Shown: piece after piece, positions 26,988 through 39,055 of the stretch | Position numbering within the stretch: the first letter of the stretch is position 1 | How the letters are laid out: every line of letters starts with the position of its first letter | Origin: Chionoecetes opilio | Taxonomy: Eukaryota > Arthropoda > Malacostraca > Decapoda > Majidae | Assembly: GCA_016584305.1 (NCBI GenBank) | Contig: JACEEZ010006466.1 | Location: 491,001-555,000, forward strand | DNA: 64,000 bases | Reading direction: 5' to 3' | Notes under the pieces: model-generated | Databases searched by the model: none | The model's input: only the letters and a program-made list of their open reading frames with translations | Told to the model about the DNA's origin: nothing | Made by a program: the position numbers and the translations under genes

Positions 26988-27256
26988 TAGATGCGGCAGT
27001 AAAGTGGGGAGGAAGAAAAACAGTATGGCAATCCGATGATCAGAACAAGAAGAATTAACCTTGTGTTGTCGAAACACTCTAATTTTGTTGCTGATACTGT
27101 TGCACACAAGGGCGAGGCGGCGATAAGGAGTGACGGCTGGCGGTGCTGAGATAAGTTAATGGGATTAGTTGTTACGTGTTTGGTGTGATGGTGACGGCTC
27201 GGCGAGTGTAAGAACGTGATAAGGGGCGCGGTACAGCAAGGGTGTTTTTAATGGTC

Positions 27257-27258
<2 letters not shown>

Positions 27259-27293
<35 letters not shown>

Positions 27294-27318
27294 AGAGAGA
27301 TAGAGATAGAGAGAGATA

Positions 27319-27390
<72 letters not shown>

Positions 27391-27397
27391 ATATATT
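27259..27397. repeat. (GA)n joined to (TA)n microsatellite
   Basis: The GA array at 27259-27317 changes into TA at about 27318 and continues to 27397 with two small breaks. Confidence 0.95.
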
Positions 27398-28037
27398 TAC
27401 CTCTGCCTGTGTATGAGTATGTTAGCAACGATGGGGAAATCAGGTGGGAGTTACTGGACAGGTGGAGGGATGCACGCGACCTTGTCTTAAAAGGCTGTGT
27501 CTGGGGAGTCCTGTTCGTCCCACGGCCTTGCTAACCTCCCGCCAGGTGCTCCCTGATGGGGGCTGCAGGCAGAAACATATGAAGATAATTGGCGGCTTCT
27601 ACCTCCTCCTCCTCCTCTACCTCCACCTCCTCTACCTCCACCTCATTTTCCTCTACCTCTTCTTCCTCCTCCTGCTGTTGTTGCTCGTATCTCATCCACT
27701 TTTCTATCATTTTCTTGTCTCCTGTCTTCTTCGAGTAGATTGACGGGTAGTGACAGTCAAGGCCAAGGAAAAGAGATCTATTCCCTTAGCCTTAGTGACA
27801 GTGTTTATGCAGCAATCATGAGGGGTTGCAGGAACTGGTCGCTGAGGCACTGGTTTACGAAATACATTAGTAATAGTGTCCTTCGCCTCCCGTATGCGCA
27901 CCTGCACTTGGGTAGCGCGATAAAGGCGGATGTGCCCTGTTTCCTTGAGTTTTTGTTTACCTGATTCCCGACGCTGATTGTGCCGCGAGTTCATGGTCTT
28001 CTATACCGCGCCATCTGGCCTTCAGGAATTCGATCAT

Positions 28038-28122
<85 letters not shown>
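28038..28122. repeat. (GA)n microsatellite
   Basis: An uninterrupted GA array of about 42 units. Confidence 0.97.
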
Positions 28123-28125
<3 letters not shown>

Positions 28126-28465
28126 TGGGTGTACAGCCGCGGGTTTTCCTCTGGGCAGCGTAGGACAGGTGGGCGAAAAGCATGGCTTCAAGTTTGTTTA
28201 TGTACAAGGCGCTACGTATATTCGGTGTTGTTATTGGTGGTGTGGGTGTGTGTGTGTGTGGGTTAGAGGAGGGGTTAAGTTAAGGCGTGTGTGGCTTTAC
28301 CATAATAGTCAGCTTCTTATGACTGCCAGAATTCAAGACTCGACACTCGACATCTCGGCCCTCTTACTGTCGACCTCCATGCCCCATCACGCGCTATGCT
28401 TTCCTTCCTCCTTGTACACATTTTTTTTTCTTCTTATTTCTCAAGTGCACCTTCATTCATTGCTA

Positions 28466-28687
<222 letters not shown>

Positions 28688-28842
28688 GACACCGCCCTAT
28701 CACGACGCAAAAAAAACAGGTTATATGTAAACATGGGGTTCAGGATTTCTGTAACATTTGTGAGAATTTCATATTAAATTTTTCTTCGAGGATATTGCGG
28801 GTGGATCGGGTGGCTGTTTGTTTTTCTCTGGTATTCCAACTT

Positions 28843-28847
<5 letters not shown>

Positions 28848-28879
<32 letters not shown>

Positions 28880-28972
28880 AAATTTGTATCCCTGTGTCTG
28901 CAGTGAATTACGGGTGTTTACTGGCGCACATACACACCTTACATGCTCGTGTGTGTGTGTGTGTGTGTGTGT
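28848..28972. repeat. Two short (GT)n arrays
   Basis: GT arrays lie at 28848-28878 and 28950-28972, separated by about 70 bp of unique sequence. Confidence 0.9.
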
Positions 28973-29151
28973 TCTTATCATGATGGTGGTCTAGGGGAGA
29001 GTGATAGTAGTGGTGGTAGGGGGGGGGATAGGGTTGACGTCGGCATGCAAGACCTTCCATCATCACCTTGACCTAAATGTTCCTCTCAGACCTGTGTGTG
29101 TGTGTGTGTATTAAGGGTCGTGTGGTTAAAGAGAGGAAGGTGAGTGTGCAG

Positions 29152-29152
<1 letters not shown>

Positions 29153-29210
<58 letters not shown>

Positions 29211-29294
29211 ATCTTCTCTCTCTCTCCTCTCCTGTCGTCGCGTCGTTCTCTCTCTCTCTCTTCTCAGGTGTTCTAAAATACATGCCTGGAAATG

Positions 29295-29350
<56 letters not shown>
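29153..29350. repeat. (CT)n and facing (GA)n arrays
   Basis: A CT array at 29153-29205, CT-rich sequence to 29262, then a GA array at 29298-29350. The two are complementary and could pair across a loop of about 90 bp. Confidence 0.9.
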
Positions 29351-29351
<1 letters not shown>

Positions 29352-29681
29352 AACCGACCTTGTAGGAATTTAGGAGATGTAGGCGGAGTAAAGTAAAGGC
29401 AAGTCGGGCGCCACTCTCCCTTCCCGCCCACATGAGGTCTCACACACACACAGGGGGGGAGGGGGGGGGTGCAGTCTTACATGGAAGCATCGGCATTTCC
29501 TGTTGAGTCTAGTTGTGGCGAGTGAAGAATTGAGGAGGAGAAAAAAATAACGAAGAGGATTGACAGGGTTAAGAAGTTTGGGGGGTTGATAGACAAATAA
29601 ACCCAAAGGAGAGGTGGCAGAAGGACGAGGTGGGAAATAGGAGGAGGAGGAGGAGGGCGAGGGCCGAGGGTGAGGGCGGAA

Positions 29682-30110
29682 GACTTGGAAATGAGTCGTA
29701 GGATGAAGAGGAAGAGAGTATAGGAGGAAAAATTTTGAAGAGGTAGTCGAAGGGAGAGCATGAGGAGGGCGGGACACTTTTGGAAATGAGGAATCGTAGG
29801 ATGAAGAAGAGAGAGGAATTTGGATGAGATAGTCGAAGGAAAGGGAAGATTAGGAGGAGGGCAGGACACTTTTGGAAATTAAAAGTCGTAAGATATAGAG
29901 GAGAGAGTAGGAGAAAAAATGTTTCAGATAGTCGAAGGAAAGGGGAGAAGAGGAGGAAGGATGTACACTTTTGGAAATGAGTTGTCGTAGGATGAAAAGG
30001 AGAGTAGGAGGAAAATTTGAAGAGATAGTCGATGGAAAGAAGAGAATAGGAGGAGCGTGAGGAGGTTAGGATGCACACCTTTAAAATATGTGTAGTGAGG
30101 GTGTGATAAA
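29682..30110. repeat. Minisatellite of about 92-108 bp, four to five copies
   Basis: Diverged units begin with CACTTTTGGAAATGAG or a variant at about 29682, 29775, 29867, 29966 and 30074. Each then carries TCGTAGGATGAAGAG, AGATAGTCGAAGGAAAG and AGGAGGAGGGC-type blocks. The strand is almost free of pyrimidine runs, so the reverse strand stays open as a Ser/Phe/Leu-rich frame, which I regard as a composition effect. Confidence 0.8.
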
Positions 30111-30140
30111 GAGGAGGAAGAAAACTAAGGGAAGAAAAAG

Positions 30141-30183
<43 letters not shown>

Positions 30184-30305
30184 CTTACCTAAGTGATTAC
30201 CATATATCTTCCTTTTACTTGCTGTCTTGTTTTTTTTCTCCTTTTCTTTCCTTGCACAATTTTTCTCCGGTCGTGCATTTGTTTTAACTTTTTTTTTTTT
30301 CTCTC

Positions 30306-30337
<32 letters not shown>

Positions 30338-30349
30338 CTCTTCTCCCCT

Positions 30350-30399
<50 letters not shown>

Positions 30400-30547
30400 C
30401 TCTCTCTCTCTCTCTCCTTCTCTCCCCCCTTCTCCATTAAGCTCATCATGCAAAAGTTTCACGTCTCCCGCATTGGTGTCAGGTCAAGGAAACATTTTTT
30501 TCCTTCCTGTCTCCAGTAATTCTGATTTAGCATCTATTTCCATAAAA

Positions 30548-30601
<54 letters not shown>
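30141..30601. repeat. (GA)n and (CT)n microsatellite cluster
   Basis: GA lies at 30141-30183, CT with interruptions at 30300-30431 and CT at 30552-30601, with short unique spacers. Confidence 0.93.
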
Positions 30602-30680
30602 AACAAGGCTATACCTGCATATAGTACCAAGGCTTCCCGTCCCCCTCAACGCACATACATTAAATACTTGCACACGCTAT

Positions 30681-30796
<116 letters not shown>

Positions 30797-30804
30797 ACAC
30801 GTGG

Positions 30805-31107
30805 AGGCAGTGGTACTCCGTGGTGTAAGGGATAGCACGCTCGGTCCACAACCGAGAAGTCCCGGGTTCGATCCCCGGGCGGAGCGGAAACAGATGGGTT
30901 GTTTCCTTAAAACCTGAGCCCCTGTCCACCCAGCAGTGAATGGGTACCGGGGTTAGTCGGGGTTTGTGACCTGCTCTCCGGGGTGCTGGCTTCGCCCAAC
31001 ACAAAGCACTAAGGATGAAGGATATAAAAATGTTGATATGGAGACGGGGCCACACGAGCATTGCTCTGGCCCTGTAAAATACAACTAGATGAATACAACT
31101 AGATGAA
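30805..31107 (+). mobile_element. tRNA-Val-like SINE with LINE-derived 3' tail
   Basis: The head at 30816-30886 is tRNA-like: box A-type TGGTGTAAGGGATAGC, an anticodon arm CTCGG-TCCACAA-CCGAG (anticodon CAC, Val type), and a T arm CCCGG-GTTCGATC-CCCGG. The acceptor stem pairs over only about 5 bp. A 200-bp body follows (CACCCAGCAGTGAATGGGTA), then a 3' end (GATATGGAGACGGGGCCACA through GGCCCTGTAAA) that matches the end of the LINE fragment at 32357. The tail ACAACTAGATGAAT occurs twice and runs into (AC)n at 31110. Confidence 0.8.
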
Positions 31108-31599
31108 TACACACACACACACACACACACACAGTGTATTTCTGGTGTTGTCAAATATTTATAGTATTGATAATAAAAACAAGTAGTTACCCAACAATAG
31201 TAATGATGAAAAGAATATTTGTATTTTTGTAAAGTTTTCAGTCATTATAATTTTATATCATGCAATTCAGGCTTTCGGGGAAAATAACAATACATGAAAA
31301 ATACGGCATATGTATTATTAAACTCAATATTCCAATACAAGTAAATAGTAGAGGCGAATTTAATAGTAATAGTAATGATGATAATAATGATAATAGTAAT
31401 AATTTCCTCAACATTTTATTATGTTGTATGTTTTTTTTATTTTTTTATTTTTTTATTTTTTTTATTACGTTGGCGCCTGCACAGTTAGTTACCAAGTGTC
31501 AATATAAATGTACATAAACTTCAAAATGCACAGAGTGACATTCAGTGGGTTAACAGGACGTGTTGGCCTTTGTATCTACTTTTTTTTACTTCAGATCTG

Positions 31600-31783
31600 A
31601 GAGAGAGAGAGAGAGAGGAGGAGAGAGAGAGAAGAGGAGGAGAGAGAGAGAGAGAGGGGGGGGGGGGGGGTTTAAAGCGCAGTAGACCAAACTTGACACT
31701 CGCACAACATTACAGAGACAGAGAGAGACCTAAAGAGACTTGAAGCGCAGTAGACCAAACGTGACCCCCCCCCCCCCCCCCAC

Positions 31784-31816
<33 letters not shown>
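31600..31816. repeat. (GA)n, poly-G and poly-C low-complexity cluster with 68-bp duplication
   Basis: GA-rich sequence ends in a G run (31655-31670). The string GCGCAGTAGACCAAAC occurs at about 31677 and 31745, and a C run with CA repeats follows to 31816. Confidence 0.85.
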
Positions 31817-31824
<8 letters not shown>

Positions 31825-32102
31825 GAAATAAAGAGAGAGAGAACACCAATACAAATAGCAGACCCATAAATAATGTACATAAACCTGTCCTGGTAGAGTA
31901 GCTAGTTCACGGAGACCTGTTCATGCCCCCCGGCGCGGCGTCTCAGCTCATGAGGCGGAGAGGACCTGCACCTTTATGAGTCTGGTCCTGCACGGCGGGT
32001 CAATACAGCGTCAGGAGGACCAGCAAGGCGTCACTGGGCTCGGCTTCCTTGTGCACCAGCCTCCCTCTGGATAACCTCAGCTTCTTGTGACTTCTTTCCG
32101 CT

Positions 32103-32168
32103 TAGGTCCTCTCTCCTCTCCTCTCCTCTTCTCTTCTCTTCTCTTCTCTTCTCTTCTCTTCTCTTCTC
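32103..32168. repeat. (CTCTT)n pentanucleotide microsatellite
   Basis: About 13 CTCTT/CTCCT units. Confidence 0.93.
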
Positions 32169-32213
32169 TCCGCTTACCGAGGAAACAAATGCGTCTGCAG
32201 ATGTGGAGGGTTA

Positions 32214-32222
32214 CACACACAC

Positions 32223-32317
<95 letters not shown>
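32214..32317. repeat. (CA)n microsatellite
   Basis: A CA array with two small breaks. Confidence 0.97.
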
Positions 32318-32319
<2 letters not shown>

Positions 32320-32356
32320 GTTAAGGAAACATTTTTTTTTAGAAGTACAGTTTCCC

Positions 32357-32497
32357 TCATAGAAATGTAGAAGTTTGGAATGGACTAAATGAGGAGGTGA
32401 TATCGGTAAATAATGTGCACCAATTGAAAGAAAGACTGGATAAATGTAGATACGGAGACTGGAGCACACGAGTGTAGCTCAGGCCGTGTAAAGGCGG
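32357..32497 (+). pseudogene. 3' end of a non-LTR retrotransposon (LINE), truncated reverse-transcriptase ORF
   Basis: From about 32363 the + strand reads RNVEVWNGLNEEVI, then HQLKERLDKCRYGDWSTRV, then stop. This 'VWN-LN-EEV ... K-LDK' ending is typical of the C-terminus of arthropod LINE reverse-transcriptase proteins. Only the last 40 or so codons remain, as expected of a 5'-truncated insertion. The GGAGAC..ACACGAG..GTGTAAA segment matches the 3' end of the SINE at 30805. Confidence 0.65.
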
Positions 32498-32680
32498 CGT
32501 CACACTAGCACTTTTTCCGTCTAGTTAGACGATCTCCGTTGGTTTTTTCTCGCTCTGACTAGTTAGTCCGTCTGAATCAGTCAGTCTGAGTCAGACGATC
32601 GTGATCGTCTTCATATGGAAAGTTGAAGACAACTTTCATTGTCAAATCAAAATCCATAGTGATTACTTTAAAGATATTCG
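32498..32680. mobile_element. Possible DNA-transposon end (GGCGGCGTCACACTAGCAC)
   Basis: Directly after the LINE remnant the sequence changes to GGCGGCGTCACACTAGCAC, followed by dense short inverted motifs (GTCTAGTTAGACG, CAGTCTGAGTCAGACG, CGATCGTGATCG). It resembles a transposon terminal region. I could not find a matching opposite end within the next kilobase, so its length is unknown. Confidence 0.35.
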
Positions 32681-33059
32681 ATATAAATCAGGATTTTTTT
32701 GCAAAATATAATTCAATACATTTGAAAGTATGAAAAATATTCAAGTGACTATTGCACATGTAGATACATTTAAAAGCCAGTTTTATAAAACAGGCAACAG
32801 TCTCTCGCATGACTCGATTGTTGTGTATATTTTTCAAGACACTCAAAAATCGTTTCCCATTCTTCAAGACTTCAACTTGTAATTATAGACGAAATGCTGT
32901 GGACACGTAGTTCAGAAGAATTTCTCATAAATAAGGAGCGGGAGTGACCTCACGCCCCGCCCACCTGTGACCTGACTGTTGCTGCGGCTCCAGCGGCGGG
33001 CTGATGCCCGCTCATCTATTACTATTTTTATGTATATATGTGTATGTATTTTAACTTGT

Positions 33060-33105
33060 TTGGCGCGTCTAAGATTGATAATACACATAAAACACAACTA
33101 GGTAA

Positions 33106-33146
<41 letters not shown>

Positions 33147-33151
33147 ACACA
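33060..33151 (+). repeat. LINE/SINE-type tail plus (CA)n array
   Basis: ACACAACTAGGTAAATAC, the same tail motif as on the SINE at 30805, leads directly into a CA array (33107-33151). Confidence 0.6.
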
Positions 33152-34032
33152 GTGAAAGGATCTCTCTTCAGACGAGCTCTGTGGCTTAAGAGATTGTACT
33201 TCGCTTTGTTGTCTGGCCAGAGTTAAGAAAATCACATCTAGTTTTTTTCTCCCGTACTGTTGCAATGGTGCTTGTAATCTAAGGGGAAAGTTAAAGGGTA
33301 AACAGCAGTGCATTGAGGTTATTGGGTGAAACAAGTGAGAGAGAATATCAATAAGACAAGCATGTGGAGTGGGGTAAGGAGATTAAACAATATAGTAATT
33401 AACTTATTATATTAGGCGATAAGTGAGGCTGTACATTTATGGCGTGAAACAGGTATAATATAATAAGTTGTTCCAGCTTAAAAGTATTTAATAATTGTTA
33501 TTTTACGGCGTCTTGTTTTTATCTGGTCGTTAATTAGAAGCGCGTGTGTTGTGGATTCTTAGGTGCAAGGGAGGGCAAGCAAGAGGTGTTGTAAGAATAG
33601 AGGAAGGAAAAATTTTTGGATGTTTGTTTTGATCGAAGCGTCAGTCACCGTCCTAAGCTTTTTAATCAAGTGAAGGAAGATCAAGCGAGTGATCGCGAGC
33701 GAGTGAAAGATTCTTGAGAGCGAGTCATATTCAGGTCAAGATTACGTGGTGCACAGATGGTTGGCAATACGATAATGTTCTTCAGGTGTAGCGATCCTGT
33801 TAATAATTACATCACCACCACCAAAACTATTACCACTTCACGCCACCTTTACCCCATCACTATAATTATCGCGCTTTGCTAATTATACACTCGACCTTGA
33901 AAGCAAACATGAGCAAGCAAGATCTGATTACTAAGAGGTGGATGAATATACTCAGGGTGTGGAGGTTATGTTGAAAGGTTTGGTTTATTGTGACGAAGTG
34001 GAGGATGATAATATAGAAGAAAAGGAGGAGAA

Positions 34033-34135
<103 letters not shown>

Positions 34136-34905
34136 CGTGTTTGTGGTACTGTCATAATCCTACGTTGTTGCGAACACACACTGCATTTATCTGTCCATCA
34201 CTGTTGAAACTAGGTCGTGAATGATCTCTTAACTTTAAAAAATGCCAGAATTAGCCTTGAGAATGGCTTGGCTATAGGTGGCAGTGGGAGCCGAAAATGT
34301 CTCCGGCTTGAATCCCCCTGGTAGCGCACAGTGCAGGGTGGAAGGTGCGGTGTGGCGTGATGATGATGCTGGGTTGCCTATTCATTTTTGGCGGGGTCTC
34401 GCTAGGAGGTTATTAAGTGAGGTTGTTAGGTTATAGTGAGGTTAGATTAGTAATATTATCCATATTCTATTTTTGAGGGGTCCTGGGGGGTGAAGGGGGC
34501 ATCTCTCCCCTACTTTATGATTACATTTTAGAGGTAACTGAAGGGATCTGTGAAGGTCTGGAGGAAAAATACCCACTAATAAGGGCGGGAAAGGACTAGA
34601 ATTTTACCGAGGTGCTCTGTCATTGTGGTGTCGAGGTGTGGCAGGGATTGACACACCATACGGAAGAATATCTAAATATGGAGGTACTACAGTAGGTCAG
34701 AGGAGCGGGACGAGAGGAGGGAGTGGGCGGTGAGGAGCAAGGCGTTTGAGGCTTCAATGGGGCACACAAAGCAGCATGACGAAGCACCACTCGAGTAGTG
34801 CAGAGTGAAACTTGTGTCTCTAATTTGCGGGATGGGAACAGCGACCAGCCATCAGCGTGAAATTCTGCGACACGTGGCGTTATGGAGATTGTGATGATTG
34901 TGTAT

Positions 34906-35946
<1,041 letters not shown>

Positions 35947-36061
35947 TATTACTGTTATTATTATTTTCATTATCGTTGCTGTTACTGTATACTCCTTTAT
36001 TTATGTTATAAAGTTTGTAACTATGTTTTGAGTTAGGTTTCATATCGGGCATTGTCAACAG

Positions 36062-36226
36062 GTTCGAGAAGGTGGTTGAGAAGTCGGAGTCCCGCGGCCA
36101 CCACCTGGACAATGTGTCGAGCCAGCTGGATGCCTTCACGGTGTCGGTGGATCACTTCGAGGAGTGGTACATCGAGATCGTTGAGGTCATCGAGTCTCGG
36201 GAAGTCCTTGCTTTGGACATCGAAAG
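36062..36226 (+). CDS. shot: Spectraplakin exon, spectrin rod
   Basis: The acceptor is GTCAACAG and the donor AG|GTAAAT. One base completes the codon from 20041, then 54 codons plus two bases follow. 'FEKVVEKSESRGHHLD' then 'FEEWYIEIVEVIESRE' gives the helix C to helix A transition, with Trp in helix A of the next spectrin repeat. It enters and leaves in phase 2. The high GC third positions match the neighbouring rod exons. Confidence 0.9.
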
Positions 36227-36562
36227 GTAAATAATGTATAGATGCTGACACTCAGAATAATTTAATGTTTATATTTCACTGATTTATTACTATGTATAAT
36301 GATTATACATAGTCTATTTTTTTTACGAGGCAAATATTTCATTCTATCTTAAGGTCTCATGCCTATTATGCCTATATTTACCTGATAATATGGTTAACTA
36401 TGATAAAATACTACTGAAATTTAGAAGAAGCATAGTATTCCCTTCTCATGGCATCAAATATTAGTCAGTAAGCAGCAAGGGGTCAGGATTTTTCGCCTCT
36501 TTAAAAAAACCAGAGTATAGTGTTACATAGTAGCTGATGGTAACCCACCCCTTCGTTAACAG
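36227..36562 (+). other. Intron
   Basis: A/T-rich with no feature other than splice sites (GTAAAT and GTTAACAG). Confidence 0.8.
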
Positions 36563-36701
36563 CTATGGCAGGAAGATTGATGAAATAGCCCGCCAACGCG
36601 ATGCCCGGTATGATGACTTTGATGGCATGGTCAGGACTGGCAAAGACCTGGTGACCACGAAGGACGTCACCGACACAGCACCGGTCAAAGACAAGATTAA
36701 G
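36563..36701 (+). CDS. shot: Spectraplakin exon, spectrin rod
   Basis: The acceptor is GTTAACAG. One base completes a Ser codon, then 46 codons follow to AAG|GTAATT (phase 0 out). 'YGRKIDEIARQRDARYDD' and 'VRTGKDLVTTKDVTD' are spectrin helix B with the usual 'G-K-D-L' turn. The codon-phase match to the exon at 36226 confirms the join. Confidence 0.88.
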
Positions 36702-36973
36702 GTAATTATTTATATTTATGCTTTAAGAAAAATTATCCCTCAACCCGCAGGTATATTTCTTTCAGACACGCCGCATTGTCTTTACTAACAAATAAGCAAG
36801 AGGGTTTTTTCAGTTTAGTTTTGTTGCTCTACAGACCAGTGTTCTCTTCTTTTGCACCAGCTTTCTGAACTCAGAAATCTAGTTACAGTAGTTTGATTGG
36901 ACAGCAAAGTGTAAATGTGTAGCCTAACATTTTCTGCTATTTTGAAACCATCATAACTTTACTTTGTTTAAAG

Positions 36974-37180
36974 AACTTGGAGGGACAATGGAAGGAGCTG
37001 AATGAGACCCTTGATGAACGAGCACGCAATGGCAAGGAGCGCTCAGAACAACTGCTGGCGTATGAACAGCTGCGTGACCGCTGCATCCAGTGGCTCACCA
37101 CCACAGAAAATGTACTAGATAATATCCTACCCGTTGGATTGGAGCAAGAAATTGTGAGAAAACAGACAGAAGATCTCAAG
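36974..37180 (+). CDS. shot: Spectraplakin exon, spectrin repeat
   Basis: 69 codons, phase 0-0, acceptor TTTAAAG and donor AAG|GTTAGT. It begins NLEGQWKELNETLDERA (helix C) and contains YEQLRDRCIQWLTTTE, where the Trp in helix A marks a new repeat. Removing this exon would keep the frame but break a repeat. Confidence 0.88.
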
Positions 37181-37429
37181 GTTAGTGTGCTCGTAACCTT
37201 TTTCAGGTAATACGTAGTTCCTATTTGCTTCACTTTTTACCTTTTTTTTTTTTTTCTTATTCCCATTCCTTGGAATTTCTTTAAAAGCAAGGGATGGCCA
37301 TTGAAAAAGAATATTCCACTAAATTTTTTCCGTTTCTAGCATTCAAGTTTTAAGTGATAAATATGTATTATTGTTTCTGAACTGCTCGTAACATTTTCAC
37401 TTTCATCTTTATGGTTTACTTTATTGCAG

Positions 37430-37601
37430 CCAATTTTGAAGGAGCACAGGGAGTACGGCCCCACCATCGACAGGCTGAATGAGCTGGGCAGTGCCTACGA
37501 CGCGCTGCTGCGAGGAGAGCGGCCGGAGAGTCCCTCCAGACGCCGCTCCTCGGTGACCCCCGTCAAGCGTGCATCCATCACCTCGCCTCTTAAATCGCCA
37601 G
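37430..37601 (+). CDS. shot: Spectraplakin exon, end of repeat and start of Ser/Arg/Pro linker
   Basis: 57 codons plus one base, acceptor TTATTGCAG, donor CAG|GTACTG, phase 0 in and 1 out. The first half (PILKEHREYGPTIDRLNELG) is spectrin helix B. From about 37520 it turns into a disordered basic segment, PSRRRSSVTPVKRASITSP, with Arg-Arg-x-Ser and Ser/Thr-Pro sites that look phosphorylatable. This is where the rod is interrupted by a flexible linker. Confidence 0.88.
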
Positions 37602-38637
37602 GTACTGCATTACCCTCTTTGTATTGTGCTGGTTTGTGTTTGCAGCTGCCATGAAAGTTATGGTTTCTTGAAATTTTCGTCTGATTTTCCCCTTAAGCCA
37701 AATGTAATTGCATCTGCTTCTTCCTTGTTGTGGCTTAATTAAGCAGTACGTACTGTATTGCATAAGACTTGAAGGCAAAGTCAAAATTATGATTTTTGTG
37801 GGCACACTATATTTCAAGACTTCTTATATAGCTATGCACAAGAAAAAGTATTTTAAGATGATTGCTGCACTGCTGCTTTGAGTTGGTTTTTTCCTGTATT
37901 TTTCTAGTTCATCAGCACCAAAAAAATCTATTGTTTTGAATCATTCAGGAAATTCCTATATTTAGCAATATCATGCTTGCTTCTGCACAGCAGAATGTGT
38001 CACTCATAATTTTAATCACTTTACAAAGTATCTTTTTTTATGCATGTAACTTTTTTGCAAACTTTATGCAAACTTTTTTGATAACACTCAATCACCCTGA
38101 ATCACACTTGTTAATGAAACCACATACATTTGAAGTAAATTTTGAAATAGATACCTGCTACGGTGCATTCTTGCAATGCACGACAAGAATTCATTACTAT
38201 ATTTGTATACACTACAGTTGAATAGCACACTTTTTATTTGACACGTCACACTATTCATACTGATTTTACACACTATCTTGCTTGACTTCCGTACCGAGCA
38301 TCTGGTATGAACTGAACAATCCCAAAATCCCGAAAATAATGCTCATCACATTAGTCTCATAAGAGACTCATAGAGAGTCCGTGGAAATGGCCGAAAATAT
38401 TTTCTATGACAAAAATCTTCCATCAAGACTCATTCTGTTTTGTTATAATACCATAGTAGTGTTACACAGTTTTCAGAATACGCACTTTAAACAGCAAATG
38501 ATAGTATGACATTTGTATTGTTACCTACCAAAAAGCCTTTGGGATTGTTTGGTGATTGATGTGTAGAAAGCTTTAAGAATATCCTGTTTTCTTGCTTTGG
38601 CTGGAAGATGCATTGTGTGGGGTTTGTGTGTTTGTAG
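37602..38637 (+). other. Intron
   Basis: A/T-rich unique sequence. I see no repeat family or exon in it. Confidence 0.8.
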
Positions 38638-38775
38638 TGAGGCGAGTGTCACAAGAAGCACGTGGCTCCTCACCCTCCCACAAGCTGCTGAGCTTCAATG
38701 GCTCTGGCCCCATGTCGCCAATCCCTGGAGGGTATGCTAGCAGACGCACTTCCCAGGAAGGATTCCATCTTGACG
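38638..38775 (+). CDS. shot: Spectraplakin linker exon, likely cassette, with Ser-Pro-Ile-Pro motif
   Basis: 138 bp, acceptor GTTTGTAG, donor GACG|GTTAGT, phase 1 at both ends, so it can be skipped without frame change (37601 can join directly to 39056). It encodes VRRVSQEARGSSPSHK, then GSGPMSPIPGGYASRRTSQ. The whole exon is predicted disordered and is rich in Ser, Arg, Pro and Gly. It contains one S-x-I-P motif (SPIP) with nearby Arg residues, the type of sequence by which +TIP proteins bind EB1. In known spectraplakins such motifs are in the C-terminal tail; here it sits inside the rod. Confidence 0.82.
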
Positions 38776-39055
38776 GTTAGTCAGTATGCCAGTGGTTATT
38801 GCATGAACAGTGCGAGGAAATGTCTAAGGTAAATTTGCTAATAGTTCAGTTACATGTGATCAATGGGTTTTTTTTTGAGCATGGTTAATACATATTATTA
38901 TTTTATGTACCTATACCAAAGTTGTGATTTATGAAGTTAGACGGGTGCATTGACAGAAACCTAAACAAAAATAGAAATGGTATAGGTGACTTCCGGTTTT
39001 TTCACCTTTGTTTGTCAGACTTTTAAATGTGTAACATATATTTACTTATTTGCAG

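Noticed and set aside
29569..30462. 297-residue minus-strand protein
   Set aside because: It spans a purine-rich minisatellite and GA arrays whose reverse strand has few stops. The peptide is low complexity and repeats with the minisatellite period.
30816..30886. Functional tRNA-Val gene
   Set aside because: The anticodon and T arms look good, but the acceptor stem pairs over only about 5 bp, and the sequence continues into a SINE body with a LINE-like tail.
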